Positions 1 through 7,196 of a stretch of 26,025 nt of DNA are shown here, piece by piece. The stretch is from CAIWHR01 sp039915505 (GTDB taxonomy: Bacteria; Pseudomonadota; Gammaproteobacteria; Burkholderiales; Casimicrobiaceae), in the NCBI GenBank assembly GCA_039915505.1, contig JBDSND010000082.1, positions 1 through 26,025 on the forward strand, written 5' to 3'. The notes under the pieces were generated by a model. That model was not told the origin of the DNA, did no database searches, and saw only the letters and a list, made by a program, of their open reading frames with translations. The stretch's first letter is position 1. Each line of letters starts with the position of its first letter. The position numbers and the translations under genes were made by a program.

Positions 1-1252
1 GGCCGATCGCCTGCGCAACCGCGTCCGGATCGATGCTTGCACCCCCCGGAAGGGCGGGCAGCAGAACCTGGAGGTTCTTGCGGGGCAGGAGCGTCGCGGG
101 GTCGGAGATGTACACCGTGTTGCCGGAAAGTTGCACGCTGTACTCGGAGGCGCCGAGGGCGGTCGCTCGAATGCACTCGCCGGCCGGCAGCAGCGGCCAC
201 GGCAATGCCCCACCGGCAAGACGTGTGCGCAGTGCGGCCCCGAGACGTCGGCCCATGTCCCCAAAGTCGCGGCTTTCCCGCTCGTACACGTATTCTGCGA
301 CCCCGCCGGAGAACATCACCCCGGCGATGTCATCGACCTCGATCAGCGGCTCGGTCAGGTAGAGCTCGGCGACCTCGAGCGCCATCGGCCGGACCCGCAC
401 CGCATGAAGCAATGCATCGGCCATCCATGCCGCAACACTGTCCATCGCCTCGGAGGTGATCGCGTCGCCCTTGTGCCAGTCGAATCCCGCAGCACCGGCG
501 AGATGGGCGCCGGCGGGATCGAGGCGGGTGATCCGCTGCTCGTCATCCACCACCAGCAGTCGGCCGCCGACGTGCAACGCGGCAGTCGACACCACCCTGC
601 CGTTCTCGACCAGGCCGAGCTTGGTCGTGCCGCCGCCGATGTCGATGTTGAGGATGCACTTGCCAAGATCATGGGAGACCCGCGCCGCGCCTGAGCCGTA
701 GGCGGCGAGCATCGCCTCCATGTGATGTCCCGCGGTCGCGCAGACGAACTCGCCGCCGTTCTCGGCGAGCACCCCGGCGATGGCCTCGGCGTTCTCTCGG
801 CGCAGCGCTTCGCCGGTCAGGATCACCACGCCCGTATCGATGTCGTCCGGATGCACCCCCGCCGCGTTGTACGCCGCGTCGATGATCTTGCCGAGCCCGG
901 CCTCGTCGATGCGCTCTTCACTCGCGTACGGCGTGAGCGCCACCTCCGACTGGTGCAGCGTCTCGCGCGAGACCACCACGTAGCGGCTGGACAGGTCCTC
1001 CCCCAGGCGCCGCAGCTTCAGCTCGGAGAAGATGACCTGCGTGCCCGACGAGCCGATGTCGATGCCGACACTGCGCAGAGTGACGTGGTCGGCGATCCAT
1101 AGCGGGTTTTCCTCGAGCGGACCCGTATCCTCGAAGTGATCATGGTCGTGATCGGCATCCTCGCCTTCGGCATGGACGTGATCGAACGCCTCCCCGTAGA
1201 GGTGATCCTGGAGGCGGTGACCGCGCGGCTGGCTGGCGTCGTCTTGGGGCAT
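1..1252 (-). CDS. EutA-family ASKHA ATPase (ethanolamine ammonia-lyase reactivase-like), 3' end outside window
   Basis: The frame is open from the ATG at 1252 to the left edge, giving 417 codons, so the C-terminus is missing. The protein has the ASKHA nucleotide-binding signatures: VGIDIGSSGTQ near residues 62-72, LNIDIGGGTTK, and FSGGVAEYVYE. Together these match EutA, which in enterobacteria uses ATP to swap damaged B12 out of ethanolamine ammonia-lyase. It is paralogous to the gene at 7197-8720 along its whole visible length. Residues 25-39 form a His/Asp/Glu-rich stretch (H25, H27, H35, H37, H39) that the paralogue lacks. The start is supported by ACGGAG about 6 nt upstream, and the gene follows the preceding stop by 10 nt, so it is probably translated as part of the minus-strand operon. 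No EutB or EutC is visible, so the client enzyme is unknown. Confidence 0.85.
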   Translation of the reverse strand, partial: MPQDDASQPRGHRLQDHLYGEAFDHVHAEGEDADHDHDHFEDTGPLEENPLWIADHVTLRSVGIDIGSSGTQVIFSELKLRRLGEDLSSRYVVVSRETLHQSEVALTPYASEERIDEAGLGKIIDAAYNAAGVHPDDIDTGVVILTGEALRRENAEAIAGVLAENGGEFVCATAGHHMEAMLAAYGSGAARVSHDLGKCILNIDIGGGTTKLGLVENGRVVSTAALHVGGRLLVVDDEQRITRLDPAGAHLAGAAGFDWHKGDAITSEAMDSVAAWMADALLHAVRVRPMALEVAELYLTEPLIEVDDIAGVMFSGGVAEYVYERESRDFGDMGRRLGAALRTRLAGGALPWPLLPAGECIRATALGASEYSVQLSGNTVYISDPATLLPRKNLQVLLPALPGGASIDPDAVAQAIG

Positions 1253-1262
1253 CCGGGCTCCG

Positions 1263-2255
1263 TCAGATCTTGAAGGATTCGAGTGTCTCGGGCGCGAACA
1301 GCTCCTCCGGAGAGAGTAGCCGCTTGGACAGACCTTGCTCGTGGTGGTAGCGCAGGAACGTCTCGAGCGTCTTACGATTGCGCGCGAAGCCGTACGACCA
1401 GTAGTCGTCGCCCATGAGCGCCCGGGCTTCCTCGACATGGGCCGTGAGCCACGGCAGGCTTGCCTTCAGCGCCGCGGTCTCGTAGAGGTCGCGATAGTTC
1501 TCGGCCTGGGCCGCGCAGAACGCCTTGTAGAGTGACTGCGCCACCCAGCGGTTGGCCTCGTAGACGTCGCGGCGGATCGCCACGGTGTGCATGATGGGGA
1601 AGATGCCCGTATCACGGTAGTACTGCTGCTCCACCGCGACGAAGTCCTCGAACAGGCGCCGGACCTTGCCACCGCTGGTGTGGAACGACGACGGCATGCG
1701 GGCGGTGTAGAGCGCGTCGATCTCGCCGTCGGCGAGCATCCGGGTGAGGGTCTGCTCCGGACCGATCGGGCGGACTTTGATGTTGGCAGGCAGATCGAGC
1801 TTGATCTTCTCGTCGCGCCCGGGCTCTTCCTCGCCGCCGGTGAAGTACGTCACGCTGTCGACGGGCACACCGTAGTGGTCGGACAGGATGCCGCGGATCC
1901 ACACCGGGGCGGTCATCTGGTATTCGGGGACCCCGACCCGCTTGCCGATCAGATCGCGCGGCTCGCGGATGCCGCTACCGGCGTGGATGTAGATCGAGCC
2001 GTGGCGGAAGAAACGCGACGGAAACACGGGAATGGCGATGAAGGGACGCTCGGGCTTCGCTGCCGACACGCTGTACGACGACAGCGACAGCTCCGCGGCC
2101 TCGAACTCGCGGTAGCGCAGCATGCGGAAGAAGGTTTCCTCGACCGGCATGTCGAGGTAGTTGAGGTCGATTCCGTCAGGCACGATGCGCCCTTCCATGA
2201 GCGCGCGGGTACGATCGTAGTTCCAGCAGCCGAGGGTGATGCGAAGCTTGGACAC
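1263..2255 (-). CDS. 4,5-dihydroxyphthalate decarboxylase-like protein (substrate-binding-protein fold)
   Basis: This 330-residue protein starts VSKLRITLGCWNYDRT and resembles the Pht5-type 4,5-dihydroxyphthalate decarboxylase family, which shares a periplasmic-binding-protein fold with NMT1/THI5-like proteins. Family-like segments include GRIVPDGIDLNYL, EFEAAELSLSSY, GVPEYQMTAPVWIRGIL and the RMLADGEIDALYTARMPSSF block. I place the start at the GTG at 2255 because GGAG lies about 5 nt upstream; the open frame could extend to 2312. There is no signal peptide, so it is probably cytoplasmic. In phthalate degradation the named enzyme yields protocatechuate, but many homologues carry this name without any test. 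It sits 64 nt after the reductase gene and 10 nt before the EutA-like gene, so all three are probably cotranscribed. Substrate is uncertain. Confidence 0.75.
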   Translation of the reverse strand: MSKLRITLGCWNYDRTRALMEGRIVPDGIDLNYLDMPVEETFFRMLRYREFEAAELSLSSYSVSAAKPERPFIAIPVFPSRFFRHGSIYIHAGSGIREPRDLIGKRVGVPEYQMTAPVWIRGILSDHYGVPVDSVTYFTGGEEEPGRDEKIKLDLPANIKVRPIGPEQTLTRMLADGEIDALYTARMPSSFHTSGGKVRRLFEDFVAVEQQYYRDTGIFPIMHTVAIRRDVYEANRWVAQSLYKAFCAAQAENYRDLYETAALKASLPWLTAHVEEARALMGDDYWSYGFARNRKTLETFLRYHHEQGLSKRLLSPEELFAPETLESFKI

Positions 2256-2319
2256 GCGGACTCCTGACGTGATGGCGGCGCTAGGCAGTCTGGCACCGGG
2301 TCCTGGCAACAACAGGACC

Positions 2320-3333
2320 CTAGAAAAATTGGTCGAAATGGATCTGGCTGAAAGGAACTTTGGCCCTGATCAGCATGCGCTGCACCGCGGTGGTCATGGC
2401 TGGAGGCCCGGCAAAGTAGTACTCGTAATCGGCGAGACGCTCGCCCAGCACTTCCTGGGCGTACTCATGGATGAAACCGACCCGCCCCTGCCATGCCGCG
2501 CCGGTGTCCCCCTCGGCGTTGGAGATCGCCGGGTAGTAGCGAATGCGCTCCCCGTAGCCGGGCAGCTCACGCAGCATGTCCTCGCCGCAAATATCGCGCG
2601 GGCTGCGACCGCCGTAGAAGAAGTGCACGGCGCGATCGGCGAGGCGCGCCTCGCGGGCGGCCGCCCGGGTGATCGAGATCACCGGCGACAGGCCCGAGCC
2701 CCCGGCAATGCAGACGATGTCGCGTGGGCTGTCGGTGCGAAGGTACGCCTGGCCATAGGGCCCGTCCAAATCGACCTCGTCGGCGACATGCAGGAGATCG
2801 AACAGGGTCTCCGTGCAGCGCCCGCCAGGCACGCGCTTCACGTGAAAATGCCACTCGCCGTCGACACCCGGAACGTTCGCCATCGAATAGGCCCGCGCAC
2901 CGGGCACGCCAGGCAGCGAGAACAGCACGTACTGGCCGGGCAGGAAGCTCGCCGGGCCATCGCCGCTGAACTGGAACTCGCGCAGGTCGTGGGTCAGGTC
3001 GCGGATCGCCGCGAGGCGCGCGCGAAAGCGTCGGGGACGCGGCACATCCGCCGGCACCGCGTCGAGCCGCACCTTGATCGTGCAGTCGCCCTTCGGGCGG
3101 GACTGGCAACCCAGCACCCGGTGCTTGCCGCGGTCGCGATCGGTCAGCGCCGGTGCTTCCACCCAGAGCGGATCCACCTCGCCGGCGACCAACTCGACCT
3201 TGCACGTCCCGCAGCAACCGACGTTGCACTCATAAGGCATGCCCAGCCCCGCACGCAGTCCGGCGCGGGTCAGGGTGTCGTCCGGGGGGCATTCGTACTG
3301 CACGCCCGTGTCTGCGATGGTGATGATCGGCAT
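2320..3333 (-). CDS. 2Fe-2S ferredoxin / FAD / NAD(P)H oxidoreductase (oxygenase reductase component)
   Basis: The protein (337 aa from the ATG at 3333) has three domains in the order seen in BenC and phenol-hydroxylase reductases. An N-terminal plant-type ferredoxin has cluster ligands C36, C41, C44 and C76 (CNVGCCGTC and LGCQSR). An FAD domain follows with RAYS at 147-150. An NAD-binding domain has AGGSGLSPV and ends with FAGPP and QIHFDQFF. Such proteins pass electrons from NAD(P)H to a ring-hydroxylating oxygenase or monooxygenase, but no oxygenase gene is in the window. The open frame reaches 3393; I prefer the internal ATG because the ferredoxin fold begins right there (MPIITIADT). It lies 101 nt downstream of the IclR gene. 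Confidence 0.88.
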   Translation of the reverse strand: MPIITIADTGVQYECPPDDTLTRAGLRAGLGMPYECNVGCCGTCKVELVAGEVDPLWVEAPALTDRDRGKHRVLGCQSRPKGDCTIKVRLDAVPADVPRPRRFRARLAAIRDLTHDLREFQFSGDGPASFLPGQYVLFSLPGVPGARAYSMANVPGVDGEWHFHVKRVPGGRCTETLFDLLHVADEVDLDGPYGQAYLRTDSPRDIVCIAGGSGLSPVISITRAAAREARLADRAVHFFYGGRSPRDICGEDMLRELPGYGERIRYYPAISNAEGDTGAAWQGRVGFIHEYAQEVLGERLADYEYYFAGPPAMTTAVQRMLIRAKVPFSQIHFDQFF

Positions 3334-3434
3334 GGCAATGGTGTCCGCCCCGGAAAGCGAAAGGGCGTTGTCGGGCCGGCACGTGCGAGGCACGGCAGGA
3401 ACGCGCCGACGCGCCGGCGCGCGATGAAGGCGCG

Positions 3435-4268
3435 CTACGCGCGCCGCTGCAGTGGCGTAAAGCGCATCGGCGAATAGCCGAGGCGCGCCGAGATGGCGTC
3501 GGCCGCCGCGATCACGTCCGGTGCAAACGCCGTGAGCACCTTCTTGGTCATGCGCTGGGCCGGACCCGCGACGCTGGTCGAGGCCACGACATTGCCCGAA
3601 TGATCCCGGATCGGCGCGGCAATGCAGCGCAGGCCAGTCTCGAGTTCCTCATCGTCGATCGCATAGCCGCGGGCGCGCACCGTAGCCGGGTCCTGGCGCA
3701 ACTCGCTGGAACTGCTGATCGTCTTGGGCGTGCGGCCGGCGAGCTCGATGGTCGCCCGCTCCACGACATCCGGTGCCTGGTAGGCGAGCAATGCCTTGCC
3801 GACGGCCGTGCAGTGCGCGGGCGCCCTTACCCCGACGTGGACGCTCATGCGCACCGCATGTTCGCTCTCGAGGTTGTTGATGAACAGCACGCTCGCGTGG
3901 TCGAGAATGGCTAGGTGGACCGTTTCGCCGGTCTTCTCGCGCAGCGTCTTGAGATAGGGCTTCGCCTCGCTCGAGACGTCCATCTTGCGGCGCACGAGGG
4001 AACCGAGCTCGAAGAGCGACAGGCCGAGCCGATAGCGACCGGTATCGGGATTCTGCTCGAGCATGCCTGCCTCGATCAGCGTGCTGGCCAGCCGGTGCAC
4101 GGTACTCTTGGCGAGGCCGAGGCGCTTGGCGAGATTGCTGATGCCGATCTCGTACTCGTCGTCAGAAAAAGCCTTCAGCAGCCGGATCGAGTTGGCGACC
4201 GACGACAGCCGGGTTTTGGGCTTCGCGGGGGCCTTGGGTGGCTTGACGGATTTGGCCATGCGTTCCAT
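3435..4268 (-). CDS. IclR-family transcriptional regulator
   Basis: This 277-residue protein has a Lys/Pro-rich N-terminal tail, then a winged helix-turn-helix (ISNLAKRLGLAKSTVHRLASTLIEAGML, about residues 43-70), then the IclR effector-binding domain with AHCTAVGKALLAY, YAIDDEELETGLRCIAAPI and GNVVASTSVAGP. IclR proteins bind small carboxylic or aromatic acids and control catabolic operons, often the neighbouring ones. A start at 4268 has GAGG about 9 nt upstream; a second ATG at 4259 is possible. The gene sits between the binding-protein and reductase genes on the same strand, so it probably controls the divergent cluster around 4378-5850, a role inferred from position. Confidence 0.93.
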   Translation of the reverse strand: MERMAKSVKPPKAPAKPKTRLSSVANSIRLLKAFSDDEYEIGISNLAKRLGLAKSTVHRLASTLIEAGMLEQNPDTGRYRLGLSLFELGSLVRRKMDVSSEAKPYLKTLREKTGETVHLAILDHASVLFINNLESEHAVRMSVHVGVRAPAHCTAVGKALLAYQAPDVVERATIELAGRTPKTISSSSELRQDPATVRARGYAIDDEELETGLRCIAAPIRDHSGNVVASTSVAGPAQRMTKKVLTAFAPDVIAAADAISARLGYSPMRFTPLQRRA

Positions 4269-4377
4269 TTACAAGAACCTCATACCGGCATGTGGAACAC
4301 GACGATAGCAGAGAACCCGACCGCGGACAAGCCCGAGGAGAGCCGCACACCGGTCGGAAACGACGCGCGAGAACGCA

Positions 4378-5469
4378 TCACTTGCGCATGAAGAGGTCGT
4401 TCCAGATCTTCTCCCATTTGTCGTTCTCGTCGAGGATGATCGCGGGATCAGCCATCGTGTACTTGAAGTTGTTGAGAGTGCTCTTGACCTTGAGGCTGGA
4501 TGGGACCCGTCCAAGCGACGCGAATAGCTGCTGGCCGTCCTGTGACAGCACGAAGTCGGCGAACAGCAGGGCGGCGTGCGGATGCGGCGCGTTCTTCAAC
4601 AAGGCGATGCCCTGCGGCCGGGCAATTACCGGCTCGACCGGCACCCAGTCGATCGGGCCGCCGCGGCGCTTCATCGATTCGGCGTTGGCGTTATAGATCG
4701 TCAGGCCGACGGGCACCTCGCCGGCGGAGATGAGCTCGGCCAGCAGCACGTGACCCTTGCGCATATCGGGCTTCATCTCGGCAAGCTTTCGAAAGAACGC
4801 CATGCCCTTCTCTTCCCCCCAGATGCGCACGATCGCCGCGAGCCACTCCGAATCGGTGACCTCGATGCCGATGCGGCCCTTCCACTTGGGATCGAGGAAG
4901 CCTTCGTACGTCGCCGGAATGTCCTCGCGCTTGACCTTGTTGGTATTGAATGCCACGACGAAGAAGTTCATCCGGTCCGACACCCACAGTTTGTGGGCAG
5001 GCACCGCGTAGGGCGGCAGGTCGGCGACCGCGGGGCTGTAGAACGGCGCGAGCAACTTCTCGCGGGCGATCATCTCGAGCTCGGGGCCGTTGGTCTCGAC
5101 CACGTCGGCGTTGTGCCGCCGCGCCTGAGCCTCGGTGATGGTCCTCTGCACCACCTTGTCGGAGAGCGCCCGCCACAGCTCGACCTTGATGCCGTACTTC
5201 TTCTCGAACGCCTGGGTGAGCGGCACGGACTCGGTGGTGGCGAGCGAGGTGTATACGACCACCGTACCCTCCTTTTTGGCCGCCTCGACGAGCTTGGCGT
5301 CGCGGTCGGCGCCGCGGTACTGGTACACCGCCTCGGCGCCCGATGCGGGCTGCGCTTGCGCGAATGCGGCACCCGGAGCCGTGGCGAGCGCGGCTGCGCT
5401 GACGAGGGCACCGAGCAACATGCGGAAGGCCGCGCGGCGGCCGTCGGGCAGACGGGATCGGTCGATCAT
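4378..5469 (-). CDS. Periplasmic extracellular solute-binding protein, family 1 (ferric-iron/AfuA-like type)
   Basis: The protein (363 aa) starts at an ATG preceded by CGGAGG. Residues 1-38 form a signal peptide with a basic GRRAAFR segment, a hydrophobic stretch and an AFA cleavage site; the twin arginine could mean Tat export. The mature part has the family pattern LVEAAKKEGTVVVYTS, FEKKYGIKVELWR, ADVVETNGPELEM, VVAFNTNKVKREDIP and DPKWKGRIGIE, as in AfuA/FbpA-like binding proteins. Family members bind ferric iron, phosphonates or organic anions, so the ligand cannot be named. No permease or ATPase gene is in the window, making it an orphan binding protein. It is the first gene of the minus-strand group, 109 nt before the IclR gene. 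Confidence 0.88.
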   Translation of the reverse strand: MIDRSRLPDGRRAAFRMLLGALVSAAALATAPGAAFAQAQPASGAEAVYQYRGADRDAKLVEAAKKEGTVVVYTSLATTESVPLTQAFEKKYGIKVELWRALSDKVVQRTITEAQARRHNADVVETNGPELEMIAREKLLAPFYSPAVADLPPYAVPAHKLWVSDRMNFFVVAFNTNKVKREDIPATYEGFLDPKWKGRIGIEVTDSEWLAAIVRIWGEEKGMAFFRKLAEMKPDMRKGHVLLAELISAGEVPVGLTIYNANAESMKRRGGPIDWVPVEPVIARPQGIALLKNAPHPHAALLFADFVLSQDGQQLFASLGRVPSSLKVKSTLNNFKYTMADPAIILDENDKWEKIWNDLFMRK

Positions 5470-5849
5470 GAAACCTCCGAAATTAATGCCGGCAATCGGG
5501 GCTTGGTGCGCTTGCTTCGCCGACTTTCCGGTGATGCGCATCGCGTTTGACCGGCCGGCGCATTGTATGGTCAAATCCCGCCACTTGCAACGAAATGGAA
5601 CTGCGTTCCGTATTGCAGAACTCGGCCCGCGGAGCCGCGCCATCGCGGCGCCAAGCGGCGGATCGAAGCCGCCGGCGATGAGGCCTCCGCACAGGGCCCC
5701 ACCCAACCCGAACCGCGCAGGACGCGAGCCCCAACCGCACTGATCATCCGCACGACGACCGCGCGACCCGGACTGCAGTCAGTGTCGCATGGTGGTAAAA
5801 ACTCGGGCTGCGGCGGCACGGCCGCCCGGCATCACTCCAGGAGTCACGC
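5470..5849. promoter_or_regulatory. Divergent intergenic region between the binding-protein gene and the cupin gene
   Basis: This 380-nt gap separates two divergent transcription units, so it must hold promoters for both. I see no convincing gene in it. It contains the inverted repeat described separately at 5546-5575. No confident -35/-10 pair was found. Confidence 0.6.
5546..5575. promoter_or_regulatory. Inverted repeat TTTGACC-N16-GGTCAAA, candidate operator
   Basis: TTTGACC at 5546-5552 is matched by GGTCAAA at 5569-5575, a perfect 7-bp inverted repeat with a 16-nt spacer. It lies 77 nt upstream of the minus-strand binding-protein start and about 275 nt upstream of the plus-strand cupin start. 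The IclR protein encoded nearby is an obvious candidate ligand, but that is inference. Confidence 0.4.
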
Positions 5850-7106
5850 ATGCCGCACGACAAGGATCAGATGCACTGGCACGAGCCTTCCGGCAACCAG
5901 AAGGCCGGCTTCGGTGAATTTCGCAAGCAGCCGACGCCCTACGACGCCTTCATGGAGTCCGAAGGAGTGCCGGTGTTTCGCGACATCGGGCTACGCACCG
6001 TCACCGACCTGCCGCTGGTGCCGTGGAAGCGCAAGGGTGGCCGCGGGCATTACATCCAGCTCTATGGCACCGAGACCAAGTGGGGTTGCTACGTCGTCGA
6101 GGTGCCGCCCGGTGGCGCCCTGCACGCCGAGAAGCACATGTACGAGGAGATCTTCGTGGTCGTCGAGGGCCGCGGCACGACCGAGGTCTGGCAGGAAGGC
6201 GACACCAAGAAGCACGTATTCGAGTGGCAGAAGGGCTCCATGTTCTCGATTCCGATCAACGCGTGGTATCGCCTGGTCAATGCCACCTCGGGCGGCGCCT
6301 TGCTGATCGCCGGGACCACGGCGCCCAATGTCCTCAACATGCTGCAGAACGTCGATGCGGTCTTCAACAACCCGTTCGTGTTCCGCGATCGGTTCAGCGG
6401 CGCCGACGATTTCTACAAGCCCAAGGACGACATCGAGCCCGACCCCGTGCGCGGCCTCGCCATGCGCCGCACCAACTTCATTCCCGACGTGGTCGACTGC
6501 GACCTGCCGCTCGACAACCGCCGCTCGGTCGGCTGGCGCCGGGTCGAGCCGTTCATGACCAACAACGTCTTCTATTTCTGGATCGGACAGCACGAGCTCG
6601 GCCGCTATAGCAAGGCCCACGCCCACACCTCGGCCGCGGTCCTCATCTGCCTCAAGGGCAAGGGCTATACCTATTCGTGGCCCGAGCGCCTGGGGGAAAC
6701 GCCCTTTACGGACGGGTACGGCGACCAGGTGAAGCGCCTCGACTACGAGCCGTTCGGCATGGTCACGGCGGCCCCCGGAGGCGCGCGCTGGTATCACCAG
6801 CACTTCAGCGTCGGCAACGAACCCTTCCGCCTCACGGCCTGGTTCGGACCCCACAACCCCGGCCGCGACCCCGGCGCCCCGGGCGCCAAGCACACCGACT
6901 ACACCGCGATCGACGTTAACGAAGGCGGCACCGCCATTCCGTATTGGATGGAGGATCCCTACATACGCCGGGAGTATGAAGAAACGCTTACCCAGAACGG
7001 CGTCGCGAACCGCATGGATCCGGCATGGTACGAGCGGCCGGCACAGGCGCTCGGCAACGAGGTCGTGGCATCGCCGCCAAGCCGCGAGGTCGTGCCGTCG
7101 CGGTAG
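5850..7106 (+). CDS. Double-cupin protein associated with EutA-like genes
   Basis: This 418-residue protein has two beta-barrel cupin domains. The first (about 75-160) shows the metal-site pattern PPGGALHAEKHMYEEIFVVVEG with H92, H96 and E99 or E100. The second (about 240-335) begins with YSKAHAHTSAAVLICLKGKG and ends near GGARWYHQHFSVGNEPFRL. Bicupins include ring-cleaving dioxygenases and binding proteins. I recall this particular family being named an ethanolamine ammonia-lyase-activating protein in some genomes, but that is from memory and not shown by the sequence. The start has AGGAG 8 nt upstream (ccaggagtcacgcatg). It heads the plus-strand unit and is followed after 90 nt by a EutA-family gene, which supports a joint function. 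Confidence 0.8.
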   Translation: MPHDKDQMHWHEPSGNQKAGFGEFRKQPTPYDAFMESEGVPVFRDIGLRTVTDLPLVPWKRKGGRGHYIQLYGTETKWGCYVVEVPPGGALHAEKHMYEEIFVVVEGRGTTEVWQEGDTKKHVFEWQKGSMFSIPINAWYRLVNATSGGALLIAGTTAPNVLNMLQNVDAVFNNPFVFRDRFSGADDFYKPKDDIEPDPVRGLAMRRTNFIPDVVDCDLPLDNRRSVGWRRVEPFMTNNVFYFWIGQHELGRYSKAHAHTSAAVLICLKGKGYTYSWPERLGETPFTDGYGDQVKRLDYEPFGMVTAAPGGARWYHQHFSVGNEPFRLTAWFGPHNPGRDPGAPGAKHTDYTAIDVNEGGTAIPYWMEDPYIRREYEETLTQNGVANRMDPAWYERPAQALGNEVVASPPSREVVPSR

Positions 7107-7196
7107 CGGTCATGGGTTCAGCGCCGGTTGCGGTGGCGAGCCGGCGCGTGGATCGCGCCCCCTACACCCGGTACCTGACCCCCGCCCTCCCTCACG

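Noticed and set aside
2236..3477. Plus-strand open frame of 413 codons over the reductase gene
   Set aside because: Antisense to a gene with clear ferredoxin and FAD/NAD motifs; no recognisable domain or ribosome binding site of its own.
5991..6893. Minus-strand open frame of 300 codons over the cupin gene
   Set aside because: Antisense shadow; the cupin motifs are on the plus strand.
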